Shown one piece after another: positions 1 to 7,929 of a DNA stretch of 32,235 bases. Each line of letters begins with the position of its first letter. Position 1 is the first letter of the stretch. Location: NCBI GenBank assembly GCA_013152695.1, contig JAADFV010000405.1, forward strand, positions 1-32,235. Reading direction: 5' to 3'. This stretch comes from Chloroflexota bacterium. GTDB taxonomy: Bacteria; Chloroflexota; Anaerolineae; J102. Both the position numbers and the translations under genes were made by a program. Below the pieces are notes generated by a model, which was not told where the DNA came from, made no database searches, and was given only the letters and a program-made list of their open reading frames with translations.

Positions 1-1079
1 GTACCTCCCAGTACTGCTGCCAGAGCCTGCAAAGTCACACGCACGATGTTGTTTTCCGGCTGCTGGGCGGTAAGTGTGGAACCACCGGTCTGTGTGTGGA
101 AACGTAGCATCCACGAGCGTGGTTTCTGGGCACCGAAGTGGTCGCGCATGATCTGGGCCCATAAGCGCCGCGCCGCCCGGAATTTGGCCACCTCTTCAAA
201 GAAATTATTGTGGGCATTGAAGAAAAAGGAAAGCTGACGGGCAAAGGTGTCGATATCAAGACCGGCCGCCAGGGCTGCTCGCACATAAGCCATGCCGTTG
301 GCGAGGGTAAAGGCCACTTCTTGCACTGCTGTGGAACCTGCTTCGCGGATGTGATAGCCACTGATACTGATGGTATTCCAGCGCGGCATATGCTGGCTGC
401 AGTAGCGAAAAAGATCAGTAATCAAGCGCATGGAGTGCTGGGGCGGGTAAATGTAGGTGCCGCGCGCCACATATTCTTTGAGAATGTCGTTTTGCACCGT
501 GCCACGCAATTGGGAGGGTTCCACATTTTGTTTGCGGGCTACACCCAACACCATCGCCAAAAGAATACTGGCGGGGGCATTGATGGTCATGGAGACGGAG
601 ACTCGATCGAGAGGAATATCCTCGAGCAATGTCTCCATATCGGCCAAAGAGGAAATGGATACCCCCACCTTTCCTACTTCACCCGCAGCGAGGGGATGAT
701 CGGCATCGTAGCCAATTTGCGTGGGTAAATCAAAGGCGACAGAGAGACCGGTCTGTCCTTGTGCCAAGAGGTATTTGAAGCGCTGGTTGGTTTCAGCGGC
801 GGAACCGAATCCGGCATACTGGCGCATGGTCCACAAACGGCCCCGATACATGGTGGGTTGTACGCCCCGCGTAAAGGGATAGTCGCCCGGAAAGCCCAGT
901 TTTTGCAAATATTCGTCGGCTGCAGGCGCGGAAGGCAGATAAAAACGGTCGACAGGAATACCCGAGGGCGTGTGGAAAGATGGTTTACGCTCGGGATAGC
1001 GTCGAAGTGTAGGAGCAAGGATAAGTTCTTCCCACCGGGATAAGGCATCGGCCAGCTTGGGCGGGTTTGAATCTGACAT
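1..1079 (-). CDS. Methylmalonyl-CoA mutase large subunit, N-terminal part (runs off left edge)
   Basis: Open reading frame with no stop, running from an ATG at 1077-1079 to the left edge: 359 full codons. It encodes the substrate-binding TIM-barrel part of a B12-dependent acyl-CoA mutase, which interconverts methylmalonyl-CoA and succinyl-CoA. Visible family landmarks are [10 protein letters not shown] (26-35), [11 protein letters not shown] (37-47), YAGFG (88-92), [10 protein letters not shown] (116-125), [11 protein letters not shown] (193-203), GYHIREAG with its conserved His (241-248), [12 protein letters not shown] (285-296) and [19 protein letters not shown] (326-344). The length and start match the roughly 550-aa large subunits whose B12-binding domain is on a separate protein, but the C-terminus is outside the window, so a fused B12 domain cannot be excluded. 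It lies 47 nt downstream of the biotin carrier gene and is the last visible gene of the propionyl-CoA carboxylase operon, which fits its role as the next step of the pathway. The reading frame is intact. Related mutases such as isobutyryl-CoA or ethylmalonyl-CoA mutase are less likely alternatives. Confidence 0.93.
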   Translation of the reverse strand, partial: MSDSNPPKLADALSRWEELILAPTLRRYPERKPSFHTPSGIPVDRFYLPSAPAADEYLQKLGFPGDYPFTRGVQPTMYRGRLWTMRQYAGFGSAAETNQRFKYLLAQGQTGLSVAFDLPTQIGYDADHPLAAGEVGKVGVSISSLADMETLLEDIPLDRVSVSMTINAPASILLAMVLGVARKQNVEPSQLRGTVQNDILKEYVARGTYIYPPQHSMRLITDLFRYCSQHMPRWNTISISGYHIREAGSTAVQEVAFTLANGMAYVRAALAAGLDIDTFARQLSFFFNAHNNFFEEVAKFRAARRLWAQIMRDHFGAQKPRSWMLRFHTQTGGSTLTAQQPENNIVRVTLQALAAVLGG

Positions 1080-1126
1080 AGAGGCCTCGGCTGCAACTTG
1101 GCAGGAGTTAGGGAAATGAGGAAAAG

Positions 1127-1624
1127 CTAATGCAATATCAGCAAGGGAGCGCCTTGATCGACCTGTTCCCCGGCCTGTACATTGATGGCTTTCACAGAGC
1201 CGGCACGGGGAGCACGCAACTCATTCTCCATTTTCATCGCTTCGAGAATAAGGACAGGCTGGTTCAGTTCGACTTTTTCACCCTCGCTGACAAGAACACG
1301 TACGACAACACCCGGAATCGGTGCTTTGACGGTGACTTCGCCGCTAGGAACGAGCAAATCGGTACGTCGCCCAGCCAAAAGCAGCTGACGTTCGTCCACC
1401 ACGCGCACATCGAAGGCGTTGCTGCCCAGCATGATACGATAGCCATGCTGGGTCTCTTCGACCACGAGTTCCAGAGAACGGTGATCGACAATGAGGGAAT
1501 AGAGCCCCAACGGCCCAACCTGGAGGAGATTGGCATCGACAGGTTCGCCATCGAAGGTGATAACGCCGTCATCTTCGATCTCGATTTCGTAGGTTACATC
1601 AGCGACTCGTGCTTCGTATTTCAT
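1127..1624 (-). CDS. Biotin carboxyl carrier protein of acyl-CoA carboxylase
   Basis: A 165-residue protein. The C-terminal part (about 95-164) is a biotinyl/lipoyl domain with the biotinylation motif EAMKMEN (128-134), in which Lys131 is the predicted biotin attachment site. It also has the family's [10 protein letters not shown] entry strand (101-110) and the closing GAPLLILH. The N-terminal 90 residues resemble the beta-rich region that precedes the biotin domain in alpha subunits of propionyl-CoA carboxylase, so this looks like the tail of a PccA-type protein encoded as a separate gene. It should carry carboxybiotin between the biotin carboxylase encoded just upstream (gap 34 nt) and the carboxyltransferase two genes further up. 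ATG at 1622-1624. An oxaloacetate or pyruvate carboxylase carrier is possible by sequence alone, but the neighbours favour propionyl/acyl-CoA. Confidence 0.92.
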   Translation of the reverse strand: MKYEARVADVTYEIEIEDDGVITFDGEPVDANLLQVGPLGLYSLIVDHRSLELVVEETQHGYRIMLGSNAFDVRVVDERQLLLAGRRTDLLVPSGEVTVKAPIPGVVVRVLVSEGEKVELNQPVLILEAMKMENELRAPRAGSVKAINVQAGEQVDQGAPLLILH

Positions 1625-1658
1625 GGTGATTTACGGGTATGTGCTAAGGGGTTGGAGC

Positions 1659-3167
1659 TCAGAGTAAGGAACGAAGGCCGGTGAGAAGGGCGGAACGGCG
1701 CCAGGCGCTTTGGCCATGCTCTATTTCGGCGCCGTGGCTGATATTGATGGCGCGCAGACCGCGTTCATGGCGGAGCATGGCGGCTACAAGTGCCGCAAGT
1801 TTTTGCTGCTCTTCGATATCCTGAGTGGCAACGGGGGTGTGAGAATCCAGGAAACTGGTGTCAATTTGACCCCACTGAAAGCGGGGATTGTCCATGAGAG
1901 CAAGATGGAAGGGAATGGATGTTTTGATGCCGGCAATCCGATATTCGCTCAGCGCCCGGCGCATACGCAAAATGGCATCGGCCCGGCTTTCACCCCAAAC
2001 GACGAGTTTGGCAATCATGGGATCATAAAAGAGAGGAACATCAAAGCCTTCGTAAATACCGGATTCGACGCGAATGCCGGGACCGGTGGGTTGGCGCAAG
2101 GAAACGACAACTCCGCCCGAAGGCATAAAGTTGTTCTCGGGGTCTTCGGCAGTAATGCGGCATTCGATCGCCCAGCCTTTCATACTGACGTCTTCCTGAT
2201 GAAAACGCAGGCGACGACCATTGGCGATGGAGATCATTTCCTTGACGATGTCGATGCCGGTCACCATTTCGGTTACAGGGTGTTCCACCTGCAGACGGGT
2301 GTTCATTTCCAAAAAGTAGTAGTTCCCATCTTTGTCCATGAGAAATTCTACGGTGCCGGCGGATTGATAGTTGACGGCCTTGGCCGCGGCAACGGCGATG
2401 GCACCCATCTCTGCGCGCAACTCGGGAGTGACAGCGACAGAAGGCGCCTCTTCCACCAATTTTTGATGACGCCGCTGAATAGAGCACTCGCGTTCGCCCA
2501 AATGAATGACATTGCCGTGGGAGTCGGCTAAAATCTGGATTTCGACATGGCGGGCGGACTCGATCACCTTTTCGAGGTAGACACTGTCGTCGCCAAAGGC
2601 GGCCTTGGCTTCACGACGAGCTGCACCCAGGGCTGATTTGAGGTCAGCGGGATCGTGTACGAGACGCATGCCCTTGCCTCCACCACCTGCACTGGCTTTG
2701 ACCAAGACAGGATAGCCTAAGCGCTCGGCGGCTGCAGCAAGATCACTATCGCTGAGATCTTTGTCTGTGCCCGGTACGAGCGGGACACCGGCCCGCGCCA
2801 CAGTTTCGCGGGCAGTCGTTTTATCACCCATAGCAGCAATGGCCGCGGGCGTAGGACCGATAAAGGTGATGCCGGCATCGTTACAGGCGGCAGCAAAGGC
2901 AGCATTTTCGGCCAAAAAACCATAGCCAGGATGGATGGCGTCGGCCCCAGACTGCTTTGCCACTTCAATCAACACATCCCCACGCAGGTAGCTTTCACGC
3001 GCAGGGGAAGGGCCGATGTGGTAAGCTTCATCGGCATAACGAACATGAAGGGCGGTGCGATCGGCGTCGGAGTAAACAGAGACGGTGCGGATGCCACGTT
3101 CCTGGCAGGCACGAATGATACGGACGGCGATTTCACCACGGTTGGCAATCAGGATTTTTCGAAACAT
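1659..3167 (-). CDS. accC: Acyl-CoA carboxylase, biotin carboxylase subunit
   Basis: A 502-residue ATP-dependent biotin carboxylase that charges the biotin of the downstream carrier protein with bicarbonate. The N-terminal domain starts FRKILIANRGEIAVRIIRA and contains HPGYGFLAENA (79-89). The ATP-grasp domain has the glycine-rich loop GGGGKGM (161-167), the HVEIQ strand (207-211), GERECSIQRRHQK (224-236) and the catalytic EMNTRLQVEHP segment (287-297). The C-terminal domain has ECRITAEDP and the FYDPMIAKL segment. It is about 50 residues longer than E. coli AccC, with a poorly conserved tail after about residue 450, as is common for acyl-CoA carboxylase alpha-type subunits outside the Enterobacteria. 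It begins 8 nt after the stop of the unknown gene upstream, with no clear Shine-Dalgarno, which suggests translational coupling. Because the operon also has a PccB-type subunit and methylmalonyl-CoA mutase, propionyl-CoA is the most likely final substrate. A shared role in fatty acid synthesis is possible. Confidence 0.95.
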   Translation of the reverse strand: MFRKILIANRGEIAVRIIRACQERGIRTVSVYSDADRTALHVRYADEAYHIGPSPARESYLRGDVLIEVAKQSGADAIHPGYGFLAENAAFAAACNDAGITFIGPTPAAIAAMGDKTTARETVARAGVPLVPGTDKDLSDSDLAAAAERLGYPVLVKASAGGGGKGMRLVHDPADLKSALGAARREAKAAFGDDSVYLEKVIESARHVEIQILADSHGNVIHLGERECSIQRRHQKLVEEAPSVAVTPELRAEMGAIAVAAAKAVNYQSAGTVEFLMDKDGNYYFLEMNTRLQVEHPVTEMVTGIDIVKEMISIANGRRLRFHQEDVSMKGWAIECRITAEDPENNFMPSGGVVVSLRQPTGPGIRVESGIYEGFDVPLFYDPMIAKLVVWGESRADAILRMRRALSEYRIAGIKTSIPFHLALMDNPRFQWGQIDTSFLDSHTPVATQDIEEQQKLAALVAAMLRHERGLRAINISHGAEIEHGQSAWRRSALLTGLRSLL

Positions 3168-3175
3168 AGGCTGGA

Positions 3176-3760
3176 TTACCGTGGAGGTAAGGATATGGCT
3201 AAGCCACGCACGAGCTCAACGTCGAGGTAAAGCTGGTCGGGGCCCAAAGGGACGGGGGGAAGTGTGCTAAGGGAGATCATCTGGCCAAACTCATGGCCGG
3301 GCTGCAAAACAAGACGCCGGATGTCGCTGATGAGGACTTGAACAACCTCGCTCAAGGGTGCTTCGAGGAGTTCAGGCCAGCTCATCCGGAGCGAGGTAAG
3401 ACCGTAAACCCAGCCGTCTGGCTCCAACCCTGCCGACGATCCTTGCTCAGGCAGCAAGCTAAGCAGCGTAAAGGGAGGATTTGTTGCCAAAAGGGCGTAG
3501 TGAAGAGGAAGGTCGGATGAAGGGGGGATAAATGTCTCGCTGATCGGGGCGATGTAGGCGTAATGACTACGATCGATCTGTTGCAGTCTCGCCATTTCTG
3601 GCTGAGACCAGGGTGCACACCAGTTTTCTGGATCGTTCTGTGTTCCTGGCGTTACCAAATCGCTGAGAATGACGATTTCATGAATAGAGCCCGCTTCGAT
3701 ACCGAGATACCCCCGTTGCTGGAGGGTGGCGGAATCGAGACGGAGGGTAAGCAATGGCAT
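3176..3760 (-). CDS. Unrecognised protein inside the propionyl-CoA carboxylase operon
   Basis: A 194-residue reading frame between the carboxyltransferase gene (71 nt upstream) and the biotin carboxylase gene (8 nt downstream), on the same strand. I do not recognise a family. The protein has no predicted membrane span, signal peptide or Cys/His metal motif. It is rich in Leu, Pro and Ser, mostly acidic or neutral, and has mixed hydrophobic/acidic stretches near the C-terminus (WPELLEAPLSEVVQVLISDI, about 128-147) that look like a helix packed on beta strands. The first 35 residues have a strand-like LTLRL and a Gly-Ile-Glu-Ala-Gly segment. The tight spacing on both sides supports its being a real, co-translated gene and points to a role linked to acyl-CoA carboxylation, for example as an assembly or stability factor. 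That role is inference only. Start chosen at the ATG at 3758-3760; no strong ribosome binding site is seen. Confidence 0.7.
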   Translation of the reverse strand: MPLLTLRLDSATLQQRGYLGIEAGSIHEIVILSDLVTPGTQNDPENWCAPWSQPEMARLQQIDRSHYAYIAPISETFIPPSSDLPLHYALLATNPPFTLLSLLPEQGSSAGLEPDGWVYGLTSLRMSWPELLEAPLSEVVQVLISDIRRLVLQPGHEFGQMISLSTLPPVPLGPDQLYLDVELVRGLAISLPPR

Positions 3761-3831
3761 GAGATGGTGGCAGCGAGACGATTGTTCATCTCGCCGTGAA
3801 TGGCCGGGCGGGAATGAGGCTCGCCTGAGGG

Positions 3832-5382
3832 CTAGAGAGGGATATTGCCATGTTTTTTGAAGGGATTGGTGTCGCGTTTGTTACGCAACATCTCCAAGGC
3901 ATTGATCAGGCGGGGGCGTGTGGTACGGGGCTCGATCACGTCATCGATGAATCCACGCGAAGCGGCCACATAAGGATTGGCAAATTTTTTGCGATAATCA
4001 GACACGAGTTGGGCACGTAAGGCGACGGGATCGTCGGCCTCAGCCAGTTGGCGGCGATAGATGATATTGACCGCGCCTTCAGGCCCCATGACAGCGATCT
4101 CGGCCGTCGGCCAGGCGAGGACAAGATCACCGCGAATATGTTTGGAATTCATGACGCAGTAAGCACCGCCGTACGCCTTGCGCGTGATCACGGTGATCTT
4201 AGGAACGGTGGCTTCGCAATACGCGTAGAGCAATTTAGCGCCGTTGCGAATAATACCGCCATGTTCCTGCGCCACACCTGGCAAGAAACCAGGTACGTCT
4301 TCGAAGGTGATGAGGGGAATGTTAAAGGCATCGCAGAAGCGAACGAAACGCCCGCCTTTGATAGCAGCGTCGATATCTAAAACACCGGCCAACACAGAAG
4401 GTTGCTGGGCAATAATGCCCACACTGCGCCCACCCAGACGGGCAAACCCCACAATAATGTTCATGGCATAGTTCTCGTGTACCTCTAAGAACTGGCCGTC
4501 GTCTACGATACGTTCGATCACTTCGTGCATGTCGTAGGGTTTGTTTGGATGGTCGGGAATGATGGAGTCGAGCTCGGGGTCCTGGCGCAAAAAATCGTCT
4601 GTGGTGGGGACGTAAGGAGGGTCTTCGAGATTGTTCTGGGGCAGGTAGGAGAGCAATTGCTGCATCATCAAGATGGCCTCTTCCTCACGTTCGGCCACGA
4701 AATGAGCCACGCCGCTCTTGGCAGCATGGGTGAGGGCGCCACCAAGCTCTTCCATGCTTACATCCTCATGTGTGACGGTCTTGACGACTTCGGGACCGGT
4801 GACGAACATGTGAGATGTCTCTTTGACCATGCAAATGAAGTCGGTAATGGCGGGAGAATAGACCGCGCCTCCGGCACAGGGCCCCATGATGATGGAGAGT
4901 TGAGGAATCACACCTGAAGCCAGGGTGTTGCGTAAAAAGATCTCGGCATAACCGCCCAGGGAGACAACCCCCTCCTGGATTCTTGCCCCGCCCGAGTCGT
5001 TGAGCCCGATGATAGGAGCGCCATTACGCATGGCCATTTCCATGACTTTGACGATCTTTTCGGCGTGCGTCTCAGACAATGAACCGCCAAAAACAGTGAA
5101 ATCCTGAGAAAAAACGTAGACGAGTCGGCCATCGACAGTGCCATAGCCGGTAATAACGCCATCTCCTAAGGGACGATTTTTCTCCAGACCAAAATCATGG
5201 CTACGATGGGTGACGAAAGGGTCGAGTTCGCGAAAAGAGCCTTTATCGAGAAGAAGCTCTAATCGTTCGCGGGCAGTGTATTTTCCCTTCTGGTGTTGGC
5301 GTTTGATGCGTTCTTCGCCGCCTCCCAGCAGGGATTTTGCTCGCATTTCGTGAAGCTGTTTGATACGTTCCTGATTGTTCAT
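3832..5382 (-). CDS. pccB: Propionyl-CoA (acyl-CoA) carboxylase, carboxyltransferase beta subunit
   Basis: About 516 residues with the two crotonase-fold halves of acyl-CoA carboxyltransferases. It transfers the carboxyl group from carboxybiotin to propionyl-CoA, giving methylmalonyl-CoA. Landmarks include an N-terminal [19 protein letters not shown] segment, [14 protein letters not shown], the oxyanion-loop motif GGARIQEG (about 131-138), [33 protein letters not shown] in the second half, and [15 protein letters not shown] followed by [14 protein letters not shown]. Length and motifs agree with PccB-type subunits (about 510-530 aa), not with the split AccA/AccD type. It is the first gene of the five-gene operon, preceded by a 332-nt gap. 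The start is ambiguous: an in-frame GTG at 5386-5388 lies two codons ahead of the ATG at 5380-5382. I prefer the ATG; neither has a convincing Shine-Dalgarno. Methylcrotonyl-CoA or acetyl-CoA as substrate is less likely given the adjacent methylmalonyl-CoA mutase. Confidence 0.95.
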   Translation of the reverse strand: MNNQERIKQLHEMRAKSLLGGGEERIKRQHQKGKYTARERLELLLDKGSFRELDPFVTHRSHDFGLEKNRPLGDGVITGYGTVDGRLVYVFSQDFTVFGGSLSETHAEKIVKVMEMAMRNGAPIIGLNDSGGARIQEGVVSLGGYAEIFLRNTLASGVIPQLSIIMGPCAGGAVYSPAITDFICMVKETSHMFVTGPEVVKTVTHEDVSMEELGGALTHAAKSGVAHFVAEREEEAILMMQQLLSYLPQNNLEDPPYVPTTDDFLRQDPELDSIIPDHPNKPYDMHEVIERIVDDGQFLEVHENYAMNIIVGFARLGGRSVGIIAQQPSVLAGVLDIDAAIKGGRFVRFCDAFNIPLITFEDVPGFLPGVAQEHGGIIRNGAKLLYAYCEATVPKITVITRKAYGGAYCVMNSKHIRGDLVLAWPTAEIAVMGPEGAVNIIYRRQLAEADDPVALRAQLVSDYRKKFANPYVAASRGFIDDVIEPRTTRPRLINALEMLRNKRDTNPFKKHGNIPL

Positions 5383-5714
5383 ATCCACGCTCGTTAAGGT
5401 GGTGTGTGGATGGGTGAGTTGGAAGGGCTCGAGCAGACATCAGGGAATCAGACAAAATACATACCGGGTTGTGAACAGAATGTCTTCTACTGAGACACAT
5501 TCGCCGTCCCGGGGAATAAGGCATGCAATAAACATTTTATGAAGCCAGCTGAGTATCTGCTGAGCCGTACGGTGAATAATGCGCCCATTATAGTCGATCC
5601 TTCCCGCATGCGCACAGTTAGCGAGGGCGCGCTGGCGCCTCAGCGCCGGGAGAAACAAGGCAATGCCCCGCTGTAGCACCTCAGAAAGATATGTGCCCCT
5701 GTATTTGCACCGGT
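5383..5714. other. Intergenic region upstream of the carboxylase operon
   Basis: No convincing gene. On the minus strand a perfect TATAAT lies at 5587-5592 (plus-strand ATTATA), about 200 nt ahead of pccB, but without a good -35 element, so it is only a candidate promoter for the carboxylase operon. A small GC-rich stem GCGCTG/CAGCGC with a 6-nt loop lies at 5629-5646, about 70 nt past the plsY stop. It has no T-tract and is at best a weak transcription terminator for the lipid genes upstream. Short open frames here lack ribosome binding sites and recognisable protein features. Confidence 0.4.
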
Positions 5715-6293
5715 TCAGGTGTAAACGCGGTGAAAATCACTGGCAAAGCGAATGATGAGAATGATGGCGGCGCCAACCCCCAGCATAAAAGGTGGGCCGG
5801 TCGTCCCCAGGGCCAATAACACCAAAGGAACAAGGGCGGCGACGATCATAACGCTACGAGCCCGGTGCCGGACGAATCGTTGCAGCATAAGAAAAAGGAG
5901 AAAAAGAATAGGAACGGCCAGAGGAAAAAACCACAATCCCAAACCCAACCCTGTGGCGATACCCATTCCCCCCTGAAAGCGTGCAAAGGCGGACCAGCAG
6001 TGCCCGGCGATGGCCGCCGAACCGGTGAGGGGAATCACCCAGGGATTGGGTATAAGACGCAAGACAAGCCAGACAGCCAGCACACCTTTAATCACATCCC
6101 CCGCCCCCGTCAGCAACGCTGGCAGCCAGCCCATCGCCCGCAACATGTTGGAACCGCCAATATGGCCACTACCCAATGAACGGGGATCAGGTCCGTGTAA
6201 AACGCGGGCAACCAGTACACCTGTGGGAAACGAGCCGATTAAATAACCGGCCAATACAGCAAAAAGAATATTCCAGATAGTCAGTCCGTTCAT
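5715..6293 (-). CDS. plsY: PlsY-like glycerol-3-phosphate acyltransferase (variant motifs)
   Basis: A 192-residue integral membrane protein with about five hydrophobic spans and the layout of PlsY, which moves an acyl group from acyl-phosphate to glycerol-3-phosphate in phosphatidic acid synthesis. Conserved elements are GYLIGSFPTG (16-25), SLGSGHIGGSNMLR (39-52), GDVIKG (65-70), AGHCWSAF (96-103) and FQGGMGIATG (106-115). Two positions normally invariant in PlsY differ: the GSGN motif reads GSGH, and the GGKG lysine is Met110. It may therefore be a PlsY-like paralogue with changed or reduced activity. Its ATG overlaps the stop of the lipid kinase gene upstream (ATGA, 4 nt), so the two are translationally coupled. 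The pairing with a diacylglycerol-kinase-like enzyme, another source of phosphatidic-acid-type lipids, supports a role in phospholipid metabolism. Confidence 0.85.
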   Translation of the reverse strand: MNGLTIWNILFAVLAGYLIGSFPTGVLVARVLHGPDPRSLGSGHIGGSNMLRAMGWLPALLTGAGDVIKGVLAVWLVLRLIPNPWVIPLTGSAAIAGHCWSAFARFQGGMGIATGLGLGLWFFPLAVPILFLLFLMLQRFVRHRARSVMIVAALVPLVLLALGTTGPPFMLGVGAAIILIIRFASDFHRVYT

Positions 6294-7207
6294 ACAATCA
6301 CTCGCAAACGTTGAGGAATAAGCGTAATGTCCATTTCTTTGACGTTCAGTCCCACCATCTCACCATCGATCTGGACAGGAAAACCCTGCTCACTGAGAAA
6401 ATGAACATGCTGGGCGCGTGCCATGGTCACCTTTGGATGGTCAAGATGCCGCCCCTGCATGAATTTAGGAATCATTCTCAGCATGTCCCAACGTGTTGTT
6501 TTCTCCACCAAACAGAGGTCCAACAAGCCGTCATCATAGACGGCATTAGGCGTAGCGATGAATCCGCCCCCTACGCGCTTACCGTTGGCCACCAGCCCCA
6601 TCAATATTTCAAGCTCGAGTTTTTGATCGTCGTAAGTGATGGTAGTCAGAGGATGCCGGTAGTAGATGGCTATCGTTTTGAGCACTGCCACAATGTAGAT
6701 AGCGAAGCCACGAAGCCGCTTGATTTTATGTGCCTCGACGTTGACACGAGCGTCGAACCCTCCCCCCAGCATATTCACACAATAGCGCGGCTCCGAAATA
6801 TCTGTTTCGACAATAGCAACATCGATGATACGGGTGCGGCCGTTTTTGATACGTTCGATCGCATCCTCAAGCCCGTTCTCGATCCCCAGTCCCCAGGCAA
6901 AATCGTTGCCACTCCCCACAGGCAAGACACCCAGGGTGGCTGATGCAACACCCTCTTCCCCCTCTGCTGCTTTGAGGATACCATTGGCAACTTCGTTTAC
7001 AGTACCATCACCACCAGCAGCAATGATGGTGCCGGCGCCGTCGCGAGCCGCACTGAAGGCTAGCTCGGTGCCATGACCAGGCCGTTCGGTGAGCAGCACC
7101 TGAAAATCAAGACCACTGGTAGCCAGCGACTGCAATCCCAGATCGATCTGATGCTTACTGTCGCCACGATTGGCAAACGGATTGAAAATGACGATTGTAG
7201 AAGACAT
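6290..7207 (-). CDS. Diacylglycerol kinase family lipid kinase (DgkB/YegS type)
   Basis: A 305-residue soluble or peripheral lipid kinase that would phosphorylate diacylglycerol or a related lipid using ATP. The N-terminal Rossmann-like domain begins with IVIFNPFANRG and contains the catalytic-domain signature GGDGTVNEV (65-73) and the VGSGNDFA loop (97-104), both diagnostic of the DAGK catalytic domain (PF00781). The C-terminal beta-sandwich has NGKRVGGGF and DGLLDLCLV, followed by a final QIDGE motif, as in DgkB and YegS. Length is typical (about 300). The start ATG at 7205-7207 has a good AAGGA ribosome binding site 8 nt upstream (CTTTTCC-type complement at about 7211-7219). It is the first gene of a two-gene operon with the PlsY-like gene, which it overlaps by 4 nt. 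By sequence alone I cannot choose between diacylglycerol, undecaprenol-like or sphingoid lipid substrates. Confidence 0.92.
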   Translation of the reverse strand: MSSTIVIFNPFANRGDSKHQIDLGLQSLATSGLDFQVLLTERPGHGTELAFSAARDGAGTIIAAGGDGTVNEVANGILKAAEGEEGVASATLGVLPVGSGNDFAWGLGIENGLEDAIERIKNGRTRIIDVAIVETDISEPRYCVNMLGGGFDARVNVEAHKIKRLRGFAIYIVAVLKTIAIYYRHPLTTITYDDQKLELEILMGLVANGKRVGGGFIATPNAVYDDGLLDLCLVEKTTRWDMLRMIPKFMQGRHLDHPKVTMARAQHVHFLSEQGFPVQIDGEMVGLNVKEMDITLIPQRLRVIV

Positions 7208-7365
7208 CGGCTTTTCCTTTCATGTGTTGATGACTATCGGATTTATCTTGGTATGAAGACGAAAGAATCACTGTTCTGAAAATAGGATAAAAGGGGAAAA
7301 GGGTAAAAGGAGGGCTTTGTTTGGAGACCGGTAAACCAGAAAACCGGGAAACCGGGGGCCGTAAA

Positions 7366-7378
7366 GGTGACTGTCACC
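7366..7378. promoter_or_regulatory. Short perfect dyad, possible operator
   Basis: GGTGAC-T-GTCACC is a perfect inverted repeat with a 1-nt centre. An imperfect outer arm (GTAAA/TTTAC) extends the symmetry. It resembles the dyad at 7808-7822, which shares the half-site GGTG and the central T. It lies about 160 nt upstream of the lipid kinase start. The operator role is inference. Confidence 0.3.
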
Positions 7379-7403
7379 GGTTTTTACCGATTTTCATCAG
7401 TTT

Positions 7404-7425
7404 CGGCGGGCAGCCGGCGGGCAGC
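7404..7425. repeat. Tandem 2 x 11-bp repeat
   Basis: CGGCGGGCAGC occurs twice back to back and is followed by a further CG. It sits between copies A and B of the interspersed repeat and adds to the non-coding, slippage-prone look of the region. Confidence 0.75.
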
Positions 7426-7695
7426 CGTTCATGGCATCTGTTCCGAAAATAGAACACAGATTGGTATCAAGCTCGACCAGTAAACCTGAAAACCAGTAGA
7501 CCCCGAGACCAGGCCGGTTGGAGGCGGCGCCGTCTTTTCCCGGTTTTCCGGTTTACGGGTTTTCCGGGCTACAGATGGTCTATGCGCAGTGCGCAGATTA
7601 TTTTCATCATGATGGGTGTGCGTAGCGCGCACCGTCGGTCTGTTTAGCGATAGTCAAAATGGAGCGAATGACGATAGACTTCGGAACACCAACTA

Positions 7696-7725
7696 TTGTA
7701 CATGTGATCGAACGAAAGGTATAAT
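7696..7725 (+). promoter_or_regulatory. Sigma-70-type promoter candidate for the phosphomutase operon
   Basis: TTGTAC at 7696-7701 and a perfect TATAAT at 7720-7725 with an 18-nt spacer, on the plus strand and 204 nt ahead of the phosphomutase ATG. The transcript would carry a leader of about 200 nt that includes the 7808-7822 dyad. Confidence 0.5.
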
Positions 7726-7807
7726 CATCTTGATGCGGATTTGACCTTAAACAGAACGTCTATCTTGTCGCCCTGAAGACCCTGTATCAATTTGGTCGGC
7801 GCGGACC

Positions 7808-7822
7808 AGGTGCGTCGCACCT
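7808..7822. promoter_or_regulatory. Perfect 7+7 dyad in the phosphomutase leader
   Basis: AGGTGCG-T-CGCACCT is a perfect inverted repeat with a one-nucleotide centre, roughly 80 nt downstream of the predicted transcription start. It may be a repressor site or part of an RNA hairpin. It shares its GGTG half-site and central T with 7366-7378. Confidence 0.35.
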
Positions 7823-7929
7823 CAATCAGCGGAATTTTCATGCACCACCGACTAAACAGATACAGTCTCCTCCCTGAAGCAACGCTTGACTACTGCATAT
7901 AACATTGCCATTATTACAGGAATCAACCG

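Larger units (their letters stand above)
7326..7559. repeat. Three-copy interspersed repeat (two direct, one inverted)
   Basis: Copy A at 7326-7353 and copy B at 7475-7502 are direct copies (23 of 28 positions identical, core GTAAACC-N-GAAAACC). Copy C at 7536-7559 is the reverse complement and matches copy A at about 22 of 23 positions over GTAAACC-N-GAAAACCGGGAAA. Copies A and C could pair over about 20 bp as a long-range stem enclosing copy B. Compared by eye; no copy was seen elsewhere in the window. Could be a degenerate miniature element or an expanded CCGG/AAACC simple repeat. Confidence 0.65.
7208..7929. other. 722-nt non-coding region with repeats and dyads between divergent operons
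   Basis: Lies between the divergently transcribed lipid kinase and phosphomutase genes. No convincing coding frame: the longest frames span the repeats, have no ribosome binding site and encode low-complexity peptides. It contains three copies of an AAACC-rich repeat (7326-7353, 7475-7502, inverted 7536-7559), a tandem 11-mer (7404-7425), a hairpin GGTGTGCG/CGCGCACC with one wobble pair and a TAG loop (7615-7633), a tandem TGCGCAG pair at about 7582-7595, two GGTG-type dyads and one good plus-strand promoter. Each is listed separately where supported. Confidence 0.6.

Noticed and set aside
5440..5679. 79-codon minus-strand frame upstream of pccB
   Set aside because: No ribosome binding site, no recognisable protein pattern, and it covers a promoter-like and hairpin-bearing region.
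7429..7632. 67-codon minus-strand frame in the repeat region
   Set aside because: It is built largely from the AAACC/CCGG repeats and dyads, has no ribosome binding site and gives a low-complexity peptide.
7887..7902. TTGACT followed by TATAAC just before the phosphomutase gene as a promoter
   Set aside because: The two hexamers are only about 6 nt apart, far below the required spacing.
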